A DNA stretch of 64,000 nucleotides from assembly GCA_036346275.1 (NCBI GenBank), contig CM070728.1:19802723-19866722 (forward strand), written 5' to 3'. Position 1 is the stretch's first letter; each line of letters begins with the position of its first letter. The DNA is from Otatea glauca (taxonomy: Eukaryota; Streptophyta; Magnoliopsida; Poales; Poaceae). Position numbers and translations under genes: made by a program. The notes beneath the pieces were generated by a model. That model saw only the letters and a list, made by a program, of their open reading frames with translations, made no database searches and had not been told where the DNA came from. This document shows positions 55,942 through 64,000 of the stretch, one piece after another.

Positions 55942-58122
55942 ATAGAGTCTAAGGTGGAGTTGTAGGCTTATAACATAATAAGTTAATTTGGGCTACACTT
56001 GATCTAGGAGACTTTGAAAAAAAAGGTCAGTTGTGGGGACAACTGAATTTATTGTTTCGTTCAACGTTTGGATTATGTTGCAGTTTTGGATTACTTGCGC
56101 GACCATTATAGAGCTTTTGGCAACATTAATTCACAAAAATTTGCTAACACCCCAATGGTAACTACCATAATAATCTTCGGAGTTCTGCTTTTTGAAAGTG
56201 AAAGTCATGCTCCAATTTCAGTTTGAGACGAATGTTAGTTGTAACAAAGAGTTTACATTTGCATAGATGCTACAACGTTTGTCCAGTTGTTGCAGCTTTA
56301 TATGAGAGGTGTATTACAGTTTCTATTCTATTGACGGCATGAGTCCTTTGAAGTCGATAGTTTAACATACGTGATAGCCACACATGCATGTTGTTGTTTC
56401 AATGAGCGTTGTTGGCTGAGTTTTATGCGTTAGGGTGGAGCATTTTCATATTATGAGATGAGTTCTTTGCTATCTATCTAGCGCCATAGGTAATGATTTG
56501 AGTTATATCGTTTGTTAATTGAGCATTTAAATCAGAAGGTCAATTACACAAACTAAGACTTTTGTTGAGATTATGAATTGTTGAAAACCAAAAAAATTTC
56601 ATCTGCTTTATTGATAATCATGTGTTTAGACCTAATAGTGGTTTACTCAATTTAGCTTTACGAGACACAAGGCATGTTGATTGGGACTTATTTTATAGAG
56701 ATTTTGATATTTCGATTACAGAGTAAATTTGTTTTACGGTGAAGATTTTTTAAAGCGCGATCCGAACTCTTCATTGTGTTCTTTTTTTTCCTGAGTTTTA
56801 TAACACTGACAGCGAGGAGCCGTTGGCCACTGCGCCCGGATCCGTACATCATCTCGCGCGTACCCCAAGTATGTACGAATGTTAGCATGGCCTGGCATGC
56901 ATGTATGAGCTAACGTGCATGCTTGTGGGGTACTTTGATATTGGGTACCGCAACATCTACAGTCCTATACATACGGTTGTACGTAGAAATCTATAAATAT
57001 ACGCGGTACGAAGATTGCTTATCTGCGCCACAGTGAACCGTTCTCTGACCCGTCCAATCAGGCCGAATTAAGTGTTAATGCTGCGCATCCGTTAATAAGT
57101 AATCGTACGTAGACTGAACAAGCTTTGGCTACTTGGCCTGTAGAGCGTACGTAGATTCACAGGGTACGCGTGAGCGTAACGAAACCTCGAACAGACCAGC
57201 GATCTCCCACAGGACGCCCATCCAGCCGTCCATGTGTCGTGTGGCTCGAGGATGGATGGAATTCCCGAGCAAACAGTGGCCGGGCCCGGGTCATAACGTG
57301 GGGAGGGACAGGGGCAAAATAGAAGGAAGCACACTACAAGCATGCAGCAACAGCAGCCGCAGCAGCCATAAGTTGGCGTTAGCTTGCCCAGGCGAGGGAC
57401 AGTGCGCGGCAGAAGCAGCAACGCTGCAGCTTAGCTGCGAGCGGGCAGGAAGAGGGAGGGAGGTGGTGGCCGGCCTGCCGGTGCGTTGCGTTGCGTTGCG
57501 CGATTAATGCATACGACGGGCGGGCGCGCGCGCGCGCGCGGGGCGTACACGGCGCGCGTGTCATCACTCATCACGCCCCCAATAAATTTCGTTGGCGGAC
57601 GGGCGCAGGCAGCGGCATTTACGGCGCTGCGGCCGCGGCACGTGATGTCGTCCTGTAGTGGCCGGTGCCCGGGGCGGGGCGCCGAGCGGAGTGGGTGCGG
57701 TGGTCGCGGCCTGTTGCGCCCGCTCTGGTTGGGAACATGATATGGGGGGCAGGGCAGGAATTTAGGATGGGCTGACGGCTTGGCCTTGGCTTTGCTTCCT
57801 CTCACACTTGGGATGTGGTCAAATGGTTTTGCAGCGTGCCGGTTCTGCGTCTGTGACACCACAGTGAAGGCACTCATGCACAAATGGCAAATATATCGTA
57901 ACAAAAATTAGTGATCAAAGTTATATTTTAAAGACCGTATCAATGTCTAAATCGACAATTATTTTAGTAGATTTTTCATTGGTAATAGACACATGGATTG
58001 CTAGATATATGGAGAAACAGAGAGAATGAAAGCGACGGAAATAAAGAAAATAATAGGGTTATTATTGTGTAGATGGATGGAATCAAAGCGAGTTCAACTT
58101 TACCTATTGTTAGGAGATCATC
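55942..58122. other. No gene recognised; GC-rich patch near 57.1-57.8 kb
   Basis: 55942-56800 is AT rich without features. 57100-57760 is GC rich with a (GC)n run at 57521-57540 and GCGTTGCGTTGC repeats; frames open on both strands show no domain. It looks like a CpG-rich promoter-type region, but no gene is seen next to it. Confidence 0.4.
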
Positions 58123-58348
58123 TTAGGGCCTGTTTAGTAGAGCTTTTATTTCCAGCTCATCTGAGATCTGAAACTTGTAGGCTAAAATAAAGTAAATTAA
58201 GTTTATACTTTTGGTCTAAAATTTGAAAAGATATCCATCTAAACACTTTTAATATACTCACAGATCCAGCTTCACGGATCTGGTGGAGTTAGAAATACCC
58301 AGCTCCACCAGATCCATGAATCTGATGGACCTGGAGCCCTACCAAATA

Positions 58349-58428
58349 GAATTTTTTTTATTTAATATTTCTTTTTAATGTTTTTTTCAAAACTAGGCGT
58401 CCGGAGTGAAAAATTGCAGGAGTAGACG
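58349..58428 (+). repeat. MULE-2 left TIR
   Basis: GAATTTTTTTTATTTAATAT then TTTTTTTCAAAACTAGGCGT; pairs with the reverse complement of 63898-63977. A second copy of the end, CTTTAATATTTTTTTAATC and CAAAACTAGGCGTTCGG, lies at about 58655-58705. Confidence 0.85.
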
Positions 58429-58734
58429 CCCATAACGCGTGTATGGGGCGATCGCCCCATACACGGACGTTAGGTGCATTGGGTGACGGTAGGTCACGGT
58501 GCTGTAACGATGCAGCACCGGCAGATGGTGGTGAGCCCCCCTGTCGCCCGAGATAGGGGCGATCGCCCAAGAAACGGGCGACAAGGGCATGCCACTCAAC
58601 CGTGGAGTCAGAAAAAAGATGAAAGCAAAAGGAAAAAAAAGAAAGGAGGAGTTTTTTTCTTTAATATTTTTTTAATCTTTTTTTCAAAACTAGGCGTTCG
58701 GTTTTGAAAATTGCAAAACTAGGCTCCGGTCTTG

Positions 58735-59640
58735 ATTAATTTTCCGAGAATAATCAATACGACAGAAAAATTTTATTTTGTAATTAATTTTTCGAGAATA
58801 ATCAATAGGACAGAAATAACGAAAATGCTCATAGTACTGATGTACTTTAATATTTTCAATCTTTAAAGAATTGATACGTATTAGTATTGATTATATATAA
58901 TTTGTAACGAAAATGGTCATAAGTTACAAACACTGATCTTTAAGTACGTGGTACCTCTTAGTATTGATATACTGTATTATTTTTTATGTATTGGCCAAAA
59001 TCGTTTGTTCCGGACCAACAAGCGACTAGGGGCAGTCGCATTACTAGTAAGGTCCAACTAGAACAAGGTAAATCAATTTTACGTAAACACTTTTTAGTGC
59101 ATTATAAACAAATTATACAAACCATGCCTCCAAAAATCCTGAAATAAATATGTTTTGTTCGTAGATTGTTCGGTGTTCATTTTAGGGGAAAAATTACGAA
59201 TAAACTCAGTTGAATAAAACAAATGATTGTAAGTAGCCTCATTTGCATGACATACTTAAGCTTTTACGGCAACCCGTGAAATATCATTTGTAAATGTAAT
59301 TTGTTGGGAGAACAAGCCGGAGTTGCTCTTTGATATATGCAGTACCCTATGGTGGGAAAATATTTTATTTACACCTTTCTTTGCATATTAATCCTGCCAA
59401 TGCAATAACCCAAAGTATTATGGTCGAGGCAACAATGAAACGCTGAAGCCTTTTCGGCAGCTCGCGAAATATCATGTTGAAATGTAATTTGTAGGGAGAA
59501 CGGCCCAGGTTTGCTCTTCGATATATGCAGTACCATATAACGAAGGTCTAACCGTAGGTTACTGCGGAAAATAAGGTAAACCACACTCTTTATTACGGCT
59601 TAAAACAGGAAGGAGTACCACGAGCAAGGAATTTGAAATG
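58735..59640. other. AT-rich end of MULE-2 with a 187-bp direct duplication
   Basis: GAAATATCAT(N)TG(T/A)AAATGTAA with TAGGGAGAAC and GATATATGCAGTACC occurs at 59278-59352 and 59466-59535, about 187 bp apart, downstream of the GRF gene. No coding. Confidence 0.7.
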
Positions 59641-59672
59641 TTAACTCTAGACGTCTACTGAGTGCTTCGAGA

Positions 59673-60228
59673 CTACTTCCCATTCGCCCATGCCTCCGGT
59701 GGGGCATCTCTCGCACGTCGCGCCCTCTCTCGTTTCCTCTCTCTCTCGACCTCCTTCTCCTCCGCTTCCTTCCTACGTGCCTCCTCGCGTGCGGCATCGC
59801 ACTGCTCTTGAAGCTGCCGCGTGAACTCGTCCTGCAGGTTGGCTTGGTCAAGAAGTCGTTGGTCATCGGGGTTGATCTCCGTATCAAACCACTGCTCAAA
59901 TTCACACAGTGTCGGAGGTGACTGCATAAAACGTAAATTAGCAAAGTTTCATTCACAAAAATTACATAAGCCGTACGATTGTTACCATGCGGCGATCCTT
60001 CAGGCTCTTCTCCGGCGGATCGAAGGCGTAGTTGCGGCACTTCCAATACCTCCTCTTCCAAGTTGGAATTTCCCAAGAGCGGACAAGCCTGCAAGGATCT
60101 CCGCACATACACATGGGTGCTATAGTTCCACGAGGTAGGAAGAGATCTTGGTACGCTAAATTGCGCGGGCATGCACTTGCTTCTTCTTTTGCTTTCCCCT
60201 TTCCCTTTGCACTTGCACGCCTCGGCAT
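59673..60228 (-). CDS. MULE-2 accessory gene: GRF-like zinc-finger, coiled-coil protein
   Basis: Two exons without lesion. Exon 1 (60228-59986) encodes a basic start MPRRASAKGKGKAKEE and a Cys segment MCMCGDPCRLVRSWEIP, KRRYWKCRNYAFDPP. The intron has GT at 59985 and AG ending 59922, phase 0. Exon 2 (59921-59673) continues SPPTLCEFEQWFDTEINPDD, which supplies the last Cys and the F-x-x-W-x-D end of a GRF-like finger, then a long charged helix (EEARRKEAEEKEVERERKR). The product is 163 residues. GRF fingers bind nucleic acid, so it may be a DNA-binding partner of the transposase, in the place held by mudrB in MuDR (inference). A TATA-like TTTATAACA lies near 60320. It is better preserved than the transposase next to it. 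Confidence 0.72.
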
Positions 60229-60316
60229 TTTCGATTGATCCTGAATTTTTTTCCTCCCTCCTCTATTATTTCTTCCTCTCTCGCTGCCATCTTTGCGAGA
60301 CCGCTAGTGATAACGA

Positions 60317-60395
60317 ATGTTATAAAGGGCCGATATCGCCATGGTATGGAGCGATCACCCCATTTAGGGCGATCACCAAAACTAGAGGCGATAGG
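60317..60395. promoter_or_regulatory. Subterminal-type motif cluster at the GRF promoter of MULE-2
   Basis: GGAGCGATCACCCCATTTAG and GGGCGATCACCAAAACTAGA followed by GGCGATAGGTGC resemble the GGGCGATCGCCC palindromes of the MULE-2 ends (58446-58580, 63755-63895). They lie between the transposase end and the GRF start. Confidence 0.55.
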
Positions 60396-60399
60396 TGCA

Positions 60400-62965
60400 C
60401 TAAGACGTTGGTGTGTTGTCACGTTGTGTCCTTCGACGCCCGACCTTCAGCTTCAACATTCGGATGTCCGGTACCCATCGATGGTCCGGAGGGGGGGCTG
60501 TTGTGAACGATCCATCCACTCGGTATCCGTACACCTCGTGATGCCACATGTTGGGAACACTTTGCTTGTAGTAGTAGGGGGAGATGAACGGACGACAGGA
60601 TTGATGCGTCTCGGCGGCTGCGGCAATGATATGCGAGCACGGCAAGTGCAGCAGGCGTGGTTTCTGGCAGGAGTATTCGCAGTTAGCTGCTCGGAGTATG
60701 CACAGATGGGAAGTCCTCACCCGGTGGGCACCCCTGCGACCTCGGTCACCACAGTGCACATGGTATCTCCGTTCCACGCCACTCTCCGATGTTACCCGAT
60801 GTGTCTGCGCCTTTCTTGTTTTCTTGGACATGTACGTAGATACAACCGTTGAGTACGACAGTCGATTGTCCGACATACATGCTGCGGAGCTCTTGTATCG
60901 CTCAATGAAATATCTCTGTATCCCTAGTAAGACACCTTCAACTATACACACCAGTGGAAGGCATCTGGTGCCTTTCATTACCCAGTTGTAAATCTCCGCC
61001 AGGTTCGTTGTCATGATTCCGTAACGCGAGCCGCCCTCGTCATGTTGAAGGGACCATTTCTCCAAAGGTTCGTGCCGTATCCAATCGGTGAAACTCTGTA
61101 TGCTGGTCCCCGGTCTACGCCGAATGTTTGGGGCGTCTGTCGAGAGCGCACACAAAGCTGTGGGGTCTTCTCCTTGCTCATGGTACACCATCGGGTTCCT
61201 TGATGAACCAATAGTATCTCTTGGATTCATTGGTCGCTTCTTCGTTAGTTCATCCAACGTCCTCCAAAGCGCGTCGAACTTCCTCCGTTGGTTCTGTTTA
61301 CGGTAGCTTGAACATGTTCATAAGCTCCTTATTCTGAATCGACGGAAAAATTGGCACCCATGTGCCTCATGCACCACCTGCTCTTCAGGTCCTGCCACTT
61401 TGCTGCTCCCACGACGGTAGACCCTTGTTGCATATCCACGATAGCCCTTAGTAGCCCTGCATGTCGGTCATGGATGACACAAACATCGGACTGTCCCGAA
61501 CAATTTGCCACTTCACTCTTTCAAGGAACCGATACCGACTCTCGTGTTTTTCCTCCACGAAGGCCAATGCAACCGGTAGAACCTGGTTGTTGGCGTCCAC
61601 CGCGATCGCAGTTAGAATCTGACCCTTATACTTCCCCGTGAGGAATGTGCCGTCCATGCAAATGACCGGGCAACAGTGCCGGAACGCATTTATGCAAGCG
61701 CCCAGGGCGAAGAATGCACGTTGCAAGACCCACTTACCCGCGCACACACCACCTGCAGGAAACTCCGCAAGGTCGACGGATGAACCGGGGTTCCTACGTG
61801 CTATTGCCCTCAGCAAGTGGGGAATATTCTCGTAGGAAGCCTCGTACGTCCCGAACCGCATTTCCAGAGCTGTCCTTTTCGCTCTCCATGCCTTTCGTAG
61901 CTAATCTTGTCTCAAACCTCTCCTCCACGGTGTGATAATAGATCGAGGTGCGGTGCGGATTGTCCATGATCTGACCATAAAACACATTTGCCACCCAAGT
62001 GGACGACAGATTGCGGTGTCCCTGCTCCGCTTCTTCTAGCTCGCAATTGTGTTCCATCACTATGGAGCATTTCCAGTAGTCATTCCACTTCCCCTTGTAT
62101 GCATGCACCCGCCATGGGCACGAATCAACTACGCACTTCACGTCGTACTCCTTCTTGCTGGACTTCACTACCCTGAATTGCCGCCGGAGAGACATTGCCC
62201 AGTACTTCACCGAATCCATCACAGCCTTCTTGTCTTTATATATGACTCACTCCGTCACCTCGTTCTCACGATACTCCCATGCATCAGTGTTCCCTTCATT
62301 CGTTGTTAGGTCTTGAATCGAATTGGTCCACGCACCAGGGATAGGCACCTCAAGAGCGTTGTCCTCCTCGTCGGAGTGCTCACCATCAGGGACTTCCTCA
62401 TCCGCACGGTCCTCCTCTTCCATCAGGTCAACTATGTCCTCCACCTCCTCCCCCTCGTCGGCCACCCCTCGCGCCTCCACCGCTGTCTCCTCTGCCCCTC
62501 CGATCCCTTCGCTACCGCCAGTCTCGTGCTCCTCGTCTCGTGGTCCTCGCCGCCTTCCTCTTCGCATCCTTGCACATTTGACGTCCCTCCCGTAATGTCC
62601 ACCCGACATCACGAACTTGCGACACCGATGGAGCTACTGGGTAGCATGTACCAACAACATGAGCGCCAACCCGCTCTACTACAAAAACCAACATAACTCC
62701 TCCATGTTGATGTCGAGTTAATAGGAATCAACTCTCCGTAAAAGCAGTCTTGCGCACGGCTCACTCTGCTCGACCACTAATCGAGCAATCAGGGATCCAA
62801 ATCGAACATGCGAGACATCCACTCCAACAAACCCCTGTATGTCCTATCGCTAGGTCTGCATATGCCCCGTACGACTCTTGAAAATGATGATAAATCCACC
62901 CCATCCGCCCCTTGTGCTATCTCCCCATCTCCATAAAATATTTGGAAATACAATTTCTCCGACAT
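60400..62965 (-). pseudogene. MULE-2 transposase (MURA type), frameshifted
   Basis: Starts at 62965 with MSEKLYFQIFYGDGEIAQG, directly after a CAG acceptor (leader intron about 63600 to 62967). Acidic linker 62500-62300 (EEVEDIVDLMEEEDRADEEV). MuDR/FAR1-type binding region 62220-61990 with VKCVVDSCPWRVHAYKGKW. DDE core with CMDGTFLTGKYKGQILTAIA, first Asp codon 61654-61652, and VCVIHDRHAGLLRAI near 61450. C-terminal frame 61257-60400 intact, with MTTNLAEIYNWVMKGTRCL and the SWIM finger CEYSCQKPRLLHLPCSH. A TGA at 62249-62247 interrupts an otherwise continuous frame, and frame changes occur near 61880, 61500 and 61300. Least decayed of the three transposases but still not functional as read. 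Confidence 0.88.
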
Positions 62966-63749
62966 GCTGCAACGTCCGACGGAAAAATATTACTCTAAAA
63001 TACAATATACAAAACGTACATTGATCGTACTACAAAATACGACTATAAATAAGTGATTCGACTAGCCTACCATACGGCCTAATATTAAATTTTTACTACA
63101 TTACATTTGTACATATTGCCTAATACATTATTTACATAATAAAATTACTAATACACAACCCTACTAAATTAAATTTATACCACATTACATTTGTATATAT
63201 ATTGCCTAATGCATTATTTGCATAATAAAATTACTAATACACAACCCTACTAAATTATATTTCTATATATTGCCTAATATTTCTACTGTATTAAATTTCT
63301 ACATACTAAATATTACATTAAATTTGCACATACTGAAATACTAAGTTAAATTTCTAAATATTACATACTACATTGAATTTTTGAATATTAACTGCTATAT
63401 TAAATTTCTAAACACTATACAATCCTAAAATTTGTAAACAAGACATAATCCTAAAATTTCTAAATACTACAACAAATTCCTAAATATCAAATGCTACATT
63501 ACATTTCTAAATACTACATAACCTATAAAAAAAATTCCTACATTTACCTCTACAAAAAATTGCTAAAGCTAACTCTACAATAAAATTAAAAAATTTACCT
63601 AAATTTCTCGGCTCCCCTTCTCTTCTTCTTCTCTTCCTCTCTTCTCTCTTTCTTCTCCCTCTCTCTTTCTCCCTACGCTGCGCTCGGCTCCCCCTCTCTT
63701 TCTTGCGCTCGGCTGTGCGCTAGCACCTGCGCCGAGCGGGCTTTATAGG

Positions 63750-63895
63750 TGCCTTTCGCCCCTGTATGGGGCGATCGCCCGTACAGGGGGCGACAGGGGC
63801 CCCACCTCCGCGCGCAGCCGTTTGCAGCCGTTAATAGCCGTTGGCCGGGGGACTAATTGACCGTATATGGGGCGATCGCCCTATATACGGACGAT
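63750..63895. repeat. MULE-2 right subterminal palindromes
   Basis: CCTGTATGGGGCGATCGCCC and TATGGGGCGATCGCCCTATA: GGGCGATCGCCC palindromes, also present at 58446-58580 on the left side. Confidence 0.75.
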
Positions 63896-63897
63896 CG

Positions 63898-63977
63898 GCG
63901 GATAATCCTGCTAATTTTTCAACCAGACGCCTAGTTTTGAAAAAAGAATAAAAATAAATATTAAAGAAAAAAAATTC
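63898..63977 (-). repeat. MULE-2 right TIR
   Basis: Reverse complement GAATTTTTTTTCTTTAATAT then TTTTTTCAAAACTAGGCGTC. Confidence 0.85.
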
Positions 63978-64000
63978 TACCAAACACACCCTTAGTTTCA

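Larger units (their letters stand above)
58349..63977 (-). mobile_element. MULE-2, Mutator-like transposon with 9-bp TSD
   Basis: 5.6 kb, flanked by TACCAAATA (58340-58348) and TACCAAACA (63978-63986), 8 of 9 matching. TIRs of about 80 bp. On the minus strand: leader with purine-rich tract, leader intron, transposase, then an intact GRF-type gene. Confidence 0.9.
58126..63991. mobile_element. Tourist-like MITE split by MULE-2
   Basis: Left part 58126-58348 starts GGGCCTGTTTAGTAGAGCT; right part 63978-63991 ends AAACACACCC, its inverted partner. TTA flanks both ends (58123-58125, 63992-63994). With MULE-2 and one target copy removed it is about 228 bp. Confidence 0.78.

Noticed and set aside
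57133..57507. Possible host gene exon of 124 residues
   Set aside because: No recognisable domain; overlapping frames on the opposite strand; low-complexity GC runs.
60235..60852. 205-residue plus-strand open frame
   Set aside because: Opposite strand of the MULE-2 transposase C-terminus, which has the SWIM motif on the minus strand.
1..64000. tRNA, rRNA or microRNA genes
   Set aside because: No cloverleaf, rRNA core or conserved miRNA precursor was noticed by eye; a covariance search was not possible.

Overview
This window is intergenic heterochromatin-like DNA from a plant, almost certainly a grass (Poaceae). The signs are Ty3/gypsy Tat-lineage elements with an antisense gene, MULEs carrying plant-mobile-domain and GRF zinc-finger genes, and Stowaway- and Tourist-like MITEs. 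No conserved single-copy host gene is recognisable. Nearly all coding sequence belongs to transposable elements, most of it broken by frameshifts and stops. Splice sites and TATA boxes are of plant type.

Layout. 1-3474: two gypsy fragments in opposite orientation, ending in an LTR. 3488-8942: Mutator-like element MULE-1 (TIRs, decayed transposase, second SANT-like gene). 8953-11308: unassigned. 11317-12205: non-autonomous hAT with a perfect 8-bp TSD. 13-19 kb: two members of an AT-rich hAT-like family, two Stowaway-like MITEs, a Tourist-like MITE and a solo LTR. 19275-20189: solo Tat LTR. 22253-23647: another hAT-like copy holding a 631-bp foldback MITE. About 24.2-38.6 kb: a large composite MULE (MULE-3), all genes on the minus strand: transposase, plant-mobile-domain (PMD) gene and three GRF zinc-finger genes, one of them split by a hAT-like insertion. 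38.6-42.4 kb: two small MITE-like elements and a decayed LTR element interrupted by a 1.7-kb solo LTR. 43567-55936: a Tat-lineage gypsy element with 5-bp TSD that lacks protease and reverse transcriptase but carries two antisense transcription units and a 3' tandem array. 55942-58122: low-repeat, partly GC-rich sequence. 58126-63991: a Tourist-like MITE split by MULE-2 (58349-63977, 8/9 TSD), which has a decayed transposase and an apparently intact two-exon GRF zinc-finger gene.

How it fits together. The three MULEs share one plan: a TIR or terminal repeat, a purine-rich 5' leader, in two of them a leader intron ending just before the transposase ATG, a transposase with MuDR/FAR1-type DNA-binding, DDE and SWIM domains, and then one or more accessory DNA-binding genes on the same strand with their own TATA promoters. 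The accessory genes differ (SANT-like; GRF; PMD plus three GRF) and in two elements look better preserved than the transposase. The most unusual feature is the GRF gene cluster in MULE-3, whose copies carry related tandem-repeat promoter modules. All identities come from reading translated motifs; no database search was run.
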